This document shows, piece by piece, positions 1 through 8,561 of a DNA stretch of 24,144 nt. Each line of letters starts with the position of its first letter. Position 1 is the stretch's first letter. The notes beneath the pieces are model-generated. The model worked only from the letters and a program-made list of their open reading frames with translations. It searched no databases and was not told the origin of the DNA. The DNA lies in assembly GCA_051453625.1 (NCBI GenBank), contig JBOZIK010000001.1, forward strand, positions 268,592,669 through 268,616,812, read 5' to 3'. This stretch comes from Welwitschia mirabilis (lineage: Eukaryota; Gnetophyta; Gnetopsida; Welwitschiales). A program made the position numbers and the translations under genes.

Positions 1-155
1 ATAAATCAAAGTCACTTATACTTGGGGACCTCAATCAATGCCTACATCGTTGGAAAAAATCAAGGAGTGAAAACTGAAATTCTAGAGGGACTTCAATTCT
101 TAAAGATTTCATGACATATAATGCCCTTATAGATGTTCCACTTGCTAATAATTGA
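1..155 (+). pseudogene. LINE A endonuclease (C-terminal part), broken
   Basis: Reading from base 6 gives a peptide with LILGDLNQCL, followed after one stop (TGA, about 75-77) by a frame ending ALIDVPLANN. This matches the GDFN block of apurinic-type LINE endonucleases and the following 'F...... L.DL.L' segment. The catalytic-block Asp and Asn (GDLN) are still present. The next expected endonuclease blocks (YTWSN, LDR, SDH) are missing: by about 215 the sequence already reads like the linker before reverse transcriptase. The loss coincides with a small cluster of TCTAGAGG repeats at 154-180, suggesting an internal deletion there. This enzyme would nick target DNA for reverse transcription; here it is dead. 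Confidence 0.72.
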
Positions 156-180
156 AAATTCTAGAGGGAAATTCTAGAGG
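76..180 (+). repeat. Three copies of AAATTCTAGAGG at an apparent deletion junction
   Basis: The word AAATTCTAGAGG occurs at about 78-89, 156-167 and 169-180, the last two directly adjacent. The first copy lies in readable endonuclease sequence. The tandem pair sits exactly where endonuclease similarity ends. The simplest reading is a deletion or slippage event that used this short homology. Confidence 0.6.
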
Positions 181-354
181 CACAAAGCTAATAATAGGAT
201 TAGGAGGCTTATCATCAGAGATAATATAATTGAAAATGAATAGAAAATAGCCAACAAAATGCAGACTCATCTCAAGAGAATTTAGAAATGAGATGATATT
301 GTCCCTGACCTTATTTTAGAAAATAAGAGAATCTCTAATGAGGATAATACCCAA

Positions 355-986
355 ATCACTAAACCCCTAAGTAGAGATGAATTCCTATTAGCTATGAGAT
401 CAATGAAGAATAATAGAGCTCCAAGATTAGATGGGTATCCAATTGAACTTTTCAAATCTTATTTCTCTATCTTAGAGGACAAATTTTAAGAGATCATGTT
501 GGATATTCTTCATAACAAACGCATTCCTAGGAAAATGAAAAGAACCAAGGCTGTTCTTATTCCCAAAAAATGGGATGCCAATAAGCTAGAATACTTTAGC
601 CCTTTAGGTATTTGTGACATTGTTTATAGAATCTTTACAAAAATAATGGTAGGTCGTATCACCTCCTATTACCTAAGGTGATCTCTGAGAATCAAGCTGA
701 CTTTATCCAATCTACTTGACTCATGAAATTATACATTCTGTTGAAAATTATTAATTTCTTCTTTTTATTACTAAATTAGACTTAGCGAAGGATTATAACT
801 TTTTAGCTAATAATCTTTAGGCTGTATTCTCTAGAACACTGGATTTTAACAAGACATCATCAATCTTTGGCTGGACATGTAAGTTTTTACTAAATTTAGT
901 GTTGAGGTTAACAACCACAAATCTAAATTTTTCTTAGTTAGTTGAGAATTAAGATAGGAGGACCCCCTATCCCATATTTTTTCCTA
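355..986 (+). pseudogene. LINE A reverse transcriptase, N-terminal half (fingers to palm), broken
   Basis: From 355 the frame reads ITKPLSRDEF, then MRSMKNNRAPRLDGYPIELF, the degraded counterpart of the LINE block 'm...KSPGPDGF...F'. A stop at 487-489 is followed by an open stretch (496-681) with AVLIPKKWDA and FSPLGICDIVYRIFTKIM, matching 'LIPK...dyRPIsLcnv.YKiisKi..nR'. A frameshift near 670 leads to VISENQADFI (the 'IsenQsaFi' block). Motif A is KLDLAKDYN at about 773-796, with its catalytic Asp (779-781) kept and the usual KAYD changed. At about 955-986 the RQGDPLSPYLF block is split over two frames (EDPLS, then PYFFL) by what looks like a one-base loss. The N gap follows immediately. Family assignment is firm; the protein is non-functional. 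Confidence 0.88.
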
Positions 987-1467
987 NNNNNNNNNNNNNN
1001 NNNNNNNNNNNNNNNNNNNNNNNNNNNNNNNNNNNNNNNNNNNNNNNNNNNNNNNNNNNNNNNNNNNNNNNNNNNNNNNNNNNNNNNNNNNNNNNNNNNN
1101 NNNNNNNNNNNNNNNNNNNNNNNNNNNNNNNNNNNNNNNNNNNNNNNNNNNNNNNNNNNNNNNNNNNNNNNNNNNNNNNNNNNNNNNNNNNNNNNNNNNN
1201 NNNNNNNNNNNNNNNNNNNNNNNNNNNNNNNNNNNNNNNNNNNNNNNNNNNNNNNNNNNNNNNNNNNNNNNNNNNNNNNNNNNNNNNNNNNNNNNNNNNN
1301 NNNNNNNNNNNNNNNNNNNNNNNNNNNNNNNNNNNNNNNNNNNNNNNNNNNNNNNNNNNNNNNNNNNNNNNNNNNNNNNNNNNNNNNNNNNNNNNNNNNN
1401 NNNNNNNNNNNNNNNNNNNNNNNNNNNNNNNNNNNNNNNNNNNNNNNNNNNNNNNNNNNNNNNNNNN
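987..1467. other. Assembly gap (481 N) inside the LINE A RT domain
   Basis: A run of 481 N. The left flank ends ...TTTTTTCCTA and the right flank starts CCTATTTGTT. Sharing CCTA once would make the RT block run through in frame, so the true gap may be empty. See the finding on this gap. Confidence 0.95.
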
Positions 1468-1830
1468 CCTATTTGTTATGAATGTTTTCTAGAGATTTTT
1501 AAAAAGTAATAGAGTTTCTAGTATCAACAGAGAAGGTCAAACATTTATTAATAACCATTATGCAAATGACATTACCATCAATGACCAAGGCCTCATGTTG
1601 GCAAGCAAGAGCCATTAGGAATTTCATGAATCTTTTTCCAAAAGCTATAAGTCTCCATACCAACTGAAGTAAATCTAGAATTCATACCTTGGATAGAAAT
1701 AGTATCAAAGGGGATGAAATCACCACAATTTTGAATACCAAATTAGCAGACCTTTAAGATATCTACTTGGGAATCCCCTTATAGAATTGGCATAAGATAC
1801 TTACTTGAAACTACATTCTTGAATCTATTT
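1468..1830 (+). pseudogene. LINE A reverse transcriptase, C-terminal half of the palm and thumb start, broken
   Basis: The right side of the gap opens with LFVMNVFSRDF, the usual continuation of the 'SPYLF' block. The catalytic YADD box is at 1559-1570 but reads YAND (followed by ITI), so the first Asp of the pair has become Asn. The downstream phrases ASKSH, SFSKSYKSPYQLK and YLGIPL (1764-1781) match 'as...l...F...SGLkiN..KS' and the strongly conserved YLGIPL block of LINE RTs. Stops and frame changes lie between them. With a substituted active site and stops this half is inactive. Sequence from 1831 to 2415 still gives scattered LINE-like phrases, such as LRKLLIKARRY near 2240, but no continuous frame. 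Confidence 0.85.
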
Positions 1831-2418
1831 AAAGATGATGCAATTTTTGGCAGAATAAGTCTAACTTATTATCCTAACCCAACCATAGTTCCTCTCCTCC
1901 AAAGCAAATATTATCCTAGCAAACTCATGTATAATTGCTTCTTTTAGATACATAGCTTTCATTATTGTCCCCGCCAAAGAATATCATTTAAAAAATCAAT
2001 ATAATTTTGAAGGAATTTATTTTATCAGAAGGCAAAGACTAAAATCGGATTCACCTATGCAAATGAAAGACAATAGCTTAGGGAAAAAGGTCTAGAGGCT
2101 GGGGTATCTAGAGACCAAAGGAATGTCTCCTTATAAGAGCTCAGTGGATTCTAAAAAGGCTATTTAAGGGATGACAACCATGGAGTAGCTTGATCAATTA
2201 CAAACACCCTAACTGGAACATCATTCAGGGAGAATCTTACCTAAGAAAACTTCTTATCAAAGCTAGAAGATATTTGATAGACCTAAACATTTGCCACAAA
2301 GATACAACCAAGAAGATTTTGTGAAAAAAAAGAAGATGACACTTATAAGAAGTTATTGAAGGGTTAAATTATAGATAAAATCAAAGTGTTTTACTCATTA
2401 AAGGATCATAAAAAAATC

Positions 2419-2850
2419 CTGACAAGAGACCAACTACGTAATAGGGGCTTCCAAGTCGAGACTACTTGTCCGATTTGCTAGTCTTGTCTTGAAAATGCTA
2501 ATCATATTTTTCATCAGTGTAAATGAAGTAATGAATTAACGATAATTATGAAGAGTTATACAAGCTCTATAATGCATCTGACACATGCATGAATGGTGGG
2601 ATTTACTTGTCTTATTGGAATATATAATGTACAAGAAATGATTTGATTTTCCATAGTGCCCCCCTTCCATTTCTAATAAATACTACTAATAGAATCAAAT
2701 GGTATCATTTACAAATAAGAATGGACATGGGAGAAACTCCTACTATTTAATCATCTAATCCTAGTTTGTTTGAAGGATGCCCTAAGTTGTGGAATAAGGT
2801 AGAGAATGTGGGATGGGAAAACCTCTTGCATAAACTCAAGGGAGAATGAG
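2419..2850 (+). pseudogene. LINE A zf-RVT zinc-finger region and ORF2 tail, broken
   Basis: Bases 2419-2520 read LTRDQLRNRGFQVETTCPIC, a stop, then SCLENANHIFHQC. This is a clear match to the zf-RVT domain at the C terminus of plant LINE ORF2, where the pattern is 'LlTrdnL.rRg......CplC...eEt..Hlf..C'. The CxxC pair and the H...H/C residues are all visible; one stop codon interrupts them. Further on, another frame gives RNDLIFHSAPLPF near 2635-2672, the 'W.aRNdliF' segment that usually follows. The zinc finger probably helps RNA/DNA binding in active elements. It marks the end of ORF2 and confirms orientation. Confidence 0.87.
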
Positions 2851-3954
2851 CAACTGATATTTCCCCATTTTATAGATGATGAAGAGGGTAGTGTACCACC
2901 TTTAGGACAATCTCCATCAAAATCACTAAAGAGTCTCTTTTTAGACTTTTGAAAATTTTAACAGCTGGTGAAATAATTCATCTTGGAAGCAAAAATAAAT
3001 GGAAGGTACTCCATTTCTTTCATGTTGGTGTTCGTAAGTTGCTTAATGGGCACATCAGCCAAAAGGTGCTTTCATCCCCTTGGGGCTTAAGTGTTGAATT
3101 AATAGATTGATACTTCATCCAATCTAGTTACTACTTGAATATTTTAGATTTGCACTTTAAATTTTTTAAAGCCCTAAATCTAGGGCACTAGGTTAACCTA
3201 CCATTCTTCTTCATTCAGGTATTATATAAAAAAGACACTACTAGGTACTCAAGATTAATCATGACACTTTGGAGGATAGCCAATGAGATTAGAACATGAG
3301 AGGACCCTCCTACATTTCCCTCGATGATGCCCTTAGAAGATCCCTCCTAAGAAAAAATCCAAGAGGAAAGTAGCTATAGATTAAGCCTCTCACTCTAAGG
3401 GGAGTGTTGAATAAGGAAGCCCCAGCTCTCAGAAAAGGATAAATTTATCCTTAAAGCCTTAGATAGAGAAGCTAAAATTACCCCTAATATAGGAAGAGAC
3501 AGTTCAGGATAAGTTTCCAATTAAACCCTAGGAGCAGAGGGAGTAACCCCATGGCCAGACTCAAGATGACACTCAGCCTGAGAGGATTTCAAGTTTCACC
3601 CAAGAGTTGATTATAGATTCTCCATTAGAAGAGAGGCAGTGTAATTCATAAGATGAAATAGACACAAACACTATAAAAAGAAAGGTTATTCTTATCACAA
3701 TTAATGGGCTTTAGAGATGTCCATTCATAACCCTAAAAATCTCTTGTAACGTTCTACTATAAGTAATCAAGTTAAGTTATAGGAAGAAGGAACTTCTACT
3801 ACACCTAGGTAAGAATCAAATAGGAGTTAAAGAATTTAACATGGTTAATTAGGCCTTTGAAGTGATATCTGATGAACTAGAATGCTTTTTACTAGAGTAT
3901 AATCATGACAATCTCTTCCCCTTCTATAGGGGATACTAATTCCATCCTTTTAGG
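2851..3954 (+). other. LINE A distal region with a possible decayed polar reading frame
   Basis: No known domain is visible. From about 3335 to 3690 one plus frame gives a polar, Lys/Ser/Pro/Glu-rich string with scattered stops, starting with PPKKKSKRKVAI and later containing TQDDTQPERISSFTQEL and KRKVILITI. Composition is richer in G and C than the surroundings. It resembles a disordered protein tail, for instance from a LINE ORF1 or ORF2 extension, but I cannot assign it. It may be part of LINE A or a separate remnant inside it. The word GCTTTCATCCCC at 3068-3079 recurs at 4005-4016 in the T-rich 3' region. Confidence 0.35.
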
Positions 3955-4310
3955 TTTTTTGCCTAGTTTAGTTCCAGTTTTTATTAGTTTTTTCCTCAAG
4001 GAGTGCTTTCATCCCCAATTTTACCTTGTTTGAAATTCATCCCTATGTTTTCTATAAAATGTTCTCCTTCTTATTAATTAGTTTACTTTTTCATGTTAAA
4101 TTAGGATGATCTCAAGCCCTTGTATAATTCTCCTTTTTTCTCAGGTTACTCATCTAGTTTAGTTACAACTTATACTAGTTCTTCTACCTAAGGGTACTAG
4201 TGCCTCTAATTTTATTCTATTTTCACTTTGTCTTTGAGTATCTTGTAAAATATTCTCCTTTTTGTCAAACAGTTTAATTCTTCCCATCAAGCTAGTGTAT
4301 TTTCATTCCC
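3955..4310 (+). repeat. Diverged tandem duplication in the LINE A 3' region
   Basis: Two T-rich blocks share the same order of words at an offset of about 190 bases: CTAGTTTAGTT (3963 and 4154), then TAGTT, CTCAAGG/CTAAGGG, AATTTTA, TAAAATRTTCTCCTTY and a final AGTTTA. Similarity is well below identity. This is an old tandem duplication of the 3' untranslated part. No protein is implied. Confidence 0.6.
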
Positions 4311-4340
4311 TCCCTGAATTTAAATTTTCTAGTTTAATAT

Positions 4341-4366
4341 ATTCTCATTTCTGTTTCAAAAAAAAA
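4341..4366 (+). other. LINE A 3' terminus with A-tail
   Basis: The sequence ATTCTCATTTCTGTTTC is followed by nine A (4358-4366). Many plant LINEs end this way. From 4367 rightwards the sequence aligns, in reverse orientation, with LINE B, so this is the junction between an inserted LINE and its target. Confidence 0.7.
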
Positions 4367-4889
4367 CATGTAACATACTAAAAAAAACATCTCTATCTCT
4401 AAGTTCTTCTTCAATGATGTCACTCTCAAGCATGCTAAAATTTCATTCTTTAAAACTTTAGGAATAAAACCAATGATATTATGAAATTTTTTCAAACTAA
4501 ATTCTTCTAATTTAAAGAATATTTAAAATGGTTAGTGAGAATATTCAAAATCTTATTAGGATTAGAAATTTTTTAATTTCTTTAGATTCAATTTTTGATT
4601 TAATTATAATAATTATTATTTTTAAGAAATTTAAAACATTCTTTATTATTGGAATCCTGAAGTCTTAATTAGTACATCTTTCTTTTGATATGCATGCTTA
4701 ACATATATTCATTCCATTTTTACTAAATACATTTTATTTTTACTAACTCCTCTTAAGTTTCTAACTTAAAAGGGTTAAGTTGAAAATGCTCATGAAGGTC
4801 TAAATTATTCCTTTTAATTCTAGGATACTCAAAGCTTTACATTTCTCTCACTTGTTTATAAGAAAACCTTTTTTTTTTTTTTGGATCTA
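4367..4889 (-). pseudogene. LINE C endonuclease-RT linker and RT start, broken
   Basis: Read on the minus strand, this piece follows LINE B 9900-10450 closely at the base level; shared words include TTAGACCTT/ATAGACCTT, CCTTTTAA and CCTAAAGTTTT/ACTAAAGTTTT. It holds the acidic 'EI..eEL' segment that begins LINE reverse transcriptases, just before it is cut off by LINE A at 4366/4367. There are no open frames of note. On its own it would be unassignable; its identity comes from LINE B. Confidence 0.65.
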
Positions 4890-5645
4890 TAATGTGGCTC
4901 TCGTTCATCAATATATTTAGTGAAATGTTCCTTGGGGAGTTACTTTACATTCTGTATCTAAAAAAGTAAATGTTTACCTACATTTAAAAAAAAATTATAT
5001 TCATATGATAAAGACATATTTTGTTCTTGATAATAATAGTACCAAAGTCAGTTATCAAAACAACAAGAAAATGATTTAAACATGAAACATTTAAATAAAT
5101 ATGGGAAAAAATCTAGAATGAAACTGAATATATATATAAAACCTATTGAAGTATCTCATAATAAGTGCATTTATTTTTTCAATTTTAGGTATACTTTAAA
5201 TGCTATGTATAACCTGATTTGAAAAATACATTAATCAAATAGAATCATTTATTTAAATTCATTAACTATCTGATTCTCATGATGTTAGAGTTATGAATCA
5301 AACTTCAATTTTATCTTTTACATCATTCATGTTAATAAAGTCTCCATCAAATATCCAATGGACTTTATGGAGCATAAATGCTAATTCTTACCATAGATGA
5401 TTTCTATCATGTAGATCATTAGAATCATAAATTGAGAAGATGTCAAATCTACCATTGTATCTTTCAAAAAATACTTGTGTTACTTAATTTTAAGAGTTGA
5501 CTTATCTATTAAATAAATAATTAATAAACCATTTATTGTAAAATAATGAAATAAAGATTGTTAAAAGTATATTTAACTATCAAACTAGCCTTTTTCATCA
5601 GAATTTATCAATGGAACCTCTTAAATTCTAAGAAACTAAAATCAT
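4890..5645 (-). pseudogene. LINE C endonuclease remnant, broken
   Basis: The minus strand from 5645 reads MILVS, a stop, NLRGSID, the classic 'M.iiSWNvRGL' start of a LINE endonuclease with its Trp codon turned into a stop. Further down come NDLHDRNHLW (about 5435-5405) and WIFDGDFINMND (5361-5320). The latter is the 'PWi..GDFN' block, with catalytic-region Asp kept and GDFN changed to GDFI. LINE B has PWIFGEDFNNLKD at the same place. The distance from start to GDFN is only about 300 bases, whereas about 420 is usual, so a segment has been deleted. The section near 4990-4900 still parallels LINE B (phrase SLSYEYN against FLYHMN). Confidence 0.7.
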
Positions 5646-6099
5646 GGAGAAATAATTTTGGAATTGTTAATCATAGGTAAGATCAAAATATCTTTAAATA
5701 TTATTAATCTCTGCATTCATCATATTTTTAAGCATTGCAAAAGGATTTATACATAAAATATGTATAGAAATATTTATTATTGGGTTAGAAATATATGTTA
5801 TTGAATGTGCAATATTTCATTTAAAAAGTAACTTTTTGGTTTTTTACGGTGTTTATAAATACTTTTTTCTATCATCTCACTATCTAAAAATAGTATTCAT
5901 TAGTAAGTAGTTTTCCCCTTTCTTATTAATAGAACTCTTTATTAAGAGGTTTGTACTTTGTTATAAAGATTATTCCTACCTTCATTAATATCTTTAAACT
6001 TATCATCGTTTAAGATAGTACTAATAGAAGATGTCAAATTTACAAATTTTAACACTCTTCTACATTATTTTTATTTTATTATTTTGGTTTTAAGGTATC

Positions 6100-6850
6100 A
6101 TATTCCTAGGGTTTTTAGATATGAAAATTACAAAAACCAATGATCCTTTCTATGACAATAGTAATAAGAATTTATAACATTGAAGTGAATTATTAATTGA
6201 TTAAAAAAGAATTTCTAGACTTAGTTAAAGAATTGGTTTTGTATTGTCCAAATCGGTTTTGACAAGTAAAGCTTGTAATGTACTTCTAAGAGAAATCCTA
6301 ATTTCTTCATGTAAAAAGGTTTTAAGGAGATTAACAATATTATGATTAGACTTTGTAAAAAAAGGGTAAATTTAGTAATTCCAACATGCATAAACTAAAT
6401 ACCTTATTAGTAATGTCTTGATTGAAGTTTCATGGATGTACAATAATTAATGCATTTTTATGCATGAAGGTATGAATGTTAAACCTTAATCAACATAGTA
6501 ATTATTTGCAAGATCAATCAAGAAAACGTTTAAAAATAACATTGCACATGCTTATTAACAAGTCCATTGTACAAAAATGCCCATTACATCTGCACTAAAA
6601 AAGATGATGACTAAGGTAAATAACCTAAAACTTGAATATAAATGTATTATGACACATATTCAAAAGTATATAATTAAAAATTTAATTAAGAAGGATGAAA
6701 TCAATTATATTACCTAAATTTTTAACTTTGAAATTAGCCACCATAATTCTATCCAATCTATAATTAGTAGTCATAGGTTATGCAGGAAGAAAGAGAGACA
6801 CAATGGTTGATATCTTATGAATTGCAAGATCTTTTGCATGTAAAGGAATT
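6100..6850 (-). pseudogene. LINE C ORF1 remnant (nucleic-acid-binding protein), broken
   Basis: On the minus strand, 6266-6228 reads LVKTDLDNTKPIL, like the segment 'v.vEiDl.kplp' that precedes the zinc knuckle in plant L1 ORF1 (DUF4283-type) proteins. About 70 bases on, at 6157-6137, comes CHRKDHW, which resembles the C..CG..GH knuckle with the first Cys lost (YYYC). Upstream, around 6470-6420, IPSCIKMH followed by VYACW matches the position of 'lP.WI.m..LPl' in such proteins. Frames change and stops are frequent. ORF1 would coat LINE RNA. The assignment rests on the order of weak matches and on parallel sequence in LINE B. Confidence 0.5.
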
Positions 6851-7350
6851 TTATTCCTTACTTTCATTTAAAAAACTAATAATATAAAATCAATAATCAT
6901 GATAATTTAATTGATATAAATCTTTTCTTAAATAGACTAGAGAACATTTAAGGATTAAAAATAAAGCAAGCCATTTAATAAACATTATAAAATTTTAAAA
7001 TAAAATAAAATTAATATTTAGAACACATATTTATGAAAATTTATTTAAAAAATATTTTATAATTTAAAGTAAATAAATTTATAACTCATAATAAGATTCT
7101 ATTTATTTGTATAGTATAAAAGAAGATTTTTAGCAATGATTGCCTATCATCTAATATTAGATTAGTACACATAAAATTTTCACTAATTGATTTGAGGACA
7201 AATCATGTTAATTGATTTTATTAGAAAAGGGAAGAATCAAACTCCTTTCATGTAAGTAAACCCCCAATTATTAAGTAATTGAGTATTATTTATTTAACTC
7301 TTTTTGCACAAGTAGTGAGTGCTAGCAATAGCTCTAAAAAAATCACATGG
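6851..7350. other. AT-rich spacer between the head-to-head LINEs
   Basis: Very AT-rich sequence with no reading frame and no repeat that I can name. It probably contains the extreme 5' ends of LINE C and LINE B, which I cannot delimit. Confidence 0.5.
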
Positions 7351-7461
7351 TTAATTCTAGAGATGACATCACATGTAATATAATTATTAATTCTAGTGAT
7401 GAAATTATAAGTAATATAATTGATTTTTGCCCTTCTAATGAAATTTTTTAGTAATATGATT
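7351..7461 (+). repeat. Degenerate tandem repeat, about 36 bp, three units
   Basis: Units start at 7351 and 7387 with TTAATTCTAG, and a third, poorer unit runs from about 7424. Each has ATGA in the middle and GTAATAT(A/G)ATT near its end. It lies at the 5' end of the stretch that aligns with LINE C. Confidence 0.5.
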
Positions 7462-8261
7462 TATAAACACATCATGATGTATTTTTACTTATGTTTTGAA
7501 TTACTTTCCTTGATCATCACTTACATAGAACAAATCTAATTGAAATGTTTACATCATGAACTAGTTTCAAGGCATGTTTGACATTGTTACCAATTTTTTT
7601 AAGTTAATCTTACAAATAAATATTTCATCAACTAAGGCTTTAGCATCCATACCTTCATAAATAAGCATGCGTTACTGATTATACATCTATGGAAATTTAA
7701 TCTAGATGTTACTTGAAAGATATTTAATTTAGTTTCATGCATACTAAAAGTACCAAATTTTTTTATTTATTTTTGAAAAATAGAAGTTTGAGATTGTTAA
7801 GCTCCTTATAAAATTTGTCAATAATAAACTATAGTTTTTACTAGAGTTATATTAAAAGGAGTCCTTGTTATAATTTGTTTTAACAATATGAAATCATTTC
7901 TTTGATTAAATGCTGAAAATTCAATTTTTTCTTATAATAGTTTACTTTAATGTTTTAAGTTCATGCTACTATTATCCCAAATAGAGTTATTTATTTTTTA
8001 AAATTCTTGTATCTTAAAAATACATAGAATATACTACCTTGGAATTAAAATAATAAAATAAGAAAAATGCAAAAGAGCTTCAAAGAGTTACAAAACTAAC
8101 ATTTTTTATTAATATCAACTCAAAGATCAATAGGTAAATAGTAGGTTTGTAGAAAAGTATAAAACCCTCTCATGAATAATATTATTAATAAAATAGGAAA
8201 AGAACAAGTTGTTACTAATAAGGATGATTTACAAAAGTATAGAGGATGGAAAAAATATGTT

Positions 8262-8301
8262 TGGATATACTAATGTATGTATGTATGTATACATGTGTAC
8301 A
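8262..8301 (+). repeat. TATG/GTAC-rich microsatellite
   Basis: About four TATG/ATGT units (8270-8290) run into TACATGTGTACATAC. This simple repeat leads directly into the 56-bp tandem duplication and accounts for the open frames on both strands here. Confidence 0.7.
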
Positions 8302-8413
8302 TACACACGTGTATGTGTGTCTACATTGCCAAATGAAAATTCTACATCCAACAATGGTACACACGTGTATGTGTGTCTACATTGCCAAATGAAAAATCTA
8401 CATCCAACAATGT
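8302..8413 (+). repeat. Near-perfect 56-bp tandem duplication, each unit with a CACGTG core
   Basis: Units 8302-8357 and 8358-8413 differ at two positions of 56 as read by eye. Each begins TACACACGTGTATGTGTGTC and continues with CTACATTGCC and CATCCAACAATG. The ACACGTGT palindrome contains CACGTG, the G-box core bound by plant bZIP/bHLH factors, but here it may simply be part of a GT/AC-rich sequence. The duplication is much younger than the decayed LINE around it. Confidence 0.85.
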
Positions 8414-8561
8414 ATATTTCCATATAAGAATGAAGATTTGGGAAATATTTCATCTATAATCCTTTTATAAAACTTGAAAATAGAATGGATATATGGAATG
8501 ATAATGTTCTTATAGATGCTTTAGCATCCCCTATAACTAAGGATTTCATAGGTATTTCTTC

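Larger units (their letters stand above)
1..4366 (+). mobile_element. LINE A: degraded plant L1-type non-LTR retrotransposon, 5' end outside window
   Basis: The plus strand carries, in the order expected for ORF2 of a plant L1 element, the end of an endonuclease (GDLN at 24-35), reverse transcriptase blocks (355-1800), a zf-RVT-like finger (2419-2520) and a T-rich 3' region ending in an A-run at 4358-4366. Stops and frameshifts break every domain, so the copy cannot make an active protein. ORF1 and the first part of the endonuclease lie left of the window or are lost. The 3' end looks original: an A-tail preceded by the phrase CTGTTTC, which is common at LINE 3' ends. Right of the tail begins an unrelated, oppositely oriented LINE (LINE C), so this copy probably inserted into it. 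A target-site duplication cannot be checked because the 5' end is missing. Domain order makes the identification strong; the subfamily is not determined. Confidence 0.88.
4367..6850 (-). mobile_element. LINE C: degraded L1-type LINE, minus strand, split by LINE A
   Basis: The minus strand reads, from 6850 down, an ORF1-like segment with a knuckle-like motif, an endonuclease start (ATG complement at 5643-5645), the endonuclease GDFN-type block, and the linker into reverse transcriptase, stopping at 4367. By eye it aligns with LINE B almost throughout. For example, C 4790-4845 (minus) pairs with B about 9975-10065, and C 6100-6270 pairs with B 7870-8045. At 4367 it stops abruptly at LINE A's A-tail. 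The missing RT and 3' end should lie left of LINE A, outside this window. Coding capacity is fully destroyed. The alignment to LINE B is the main evidence, since C alone is too decayed for confident assignment. Confidence 0.75.
7462..8500 (+). pseudogene. LINE B ORF1 remnant, broken
   Basis: This stretch has no usable frame but follows LINE C's ORF1 section base by base. Matching words include CATACCTTCAT (7649 region), TTCATGCATACT against TTTATGCATGTT, and the run AAAATAATAAAATAA (about 8048-8062), which is identical in C. Phrases such as IPS.ISMRY and LYIYGN occupy the place of the DUF4283-type core. The knuckle seen weakly in C (CHRKDHW) is not preserved here. The call depends on the C-B comparison. 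Confidence 0.5.

Noticed and set aside
942-1481. 179-codon plus-strand open frame
   Set aside because: Nearly all of it is the N gap. Only the flanking RT residues are real.
4869-4882. Poly-T run as the A-tail of a minus-strand retroelement
   Set aside because: It falls inside the LINE C/LINE B alignment, so it is internal to LINE C, not an element end.
8209-8453. Overlapping open frames on both strands (72 and 74 codons)
   Set aside because: They arise from the microsatellite and the 56-bp tandem duplication, and repeat the same peptide twice. No coding sign beyond lack of stops.
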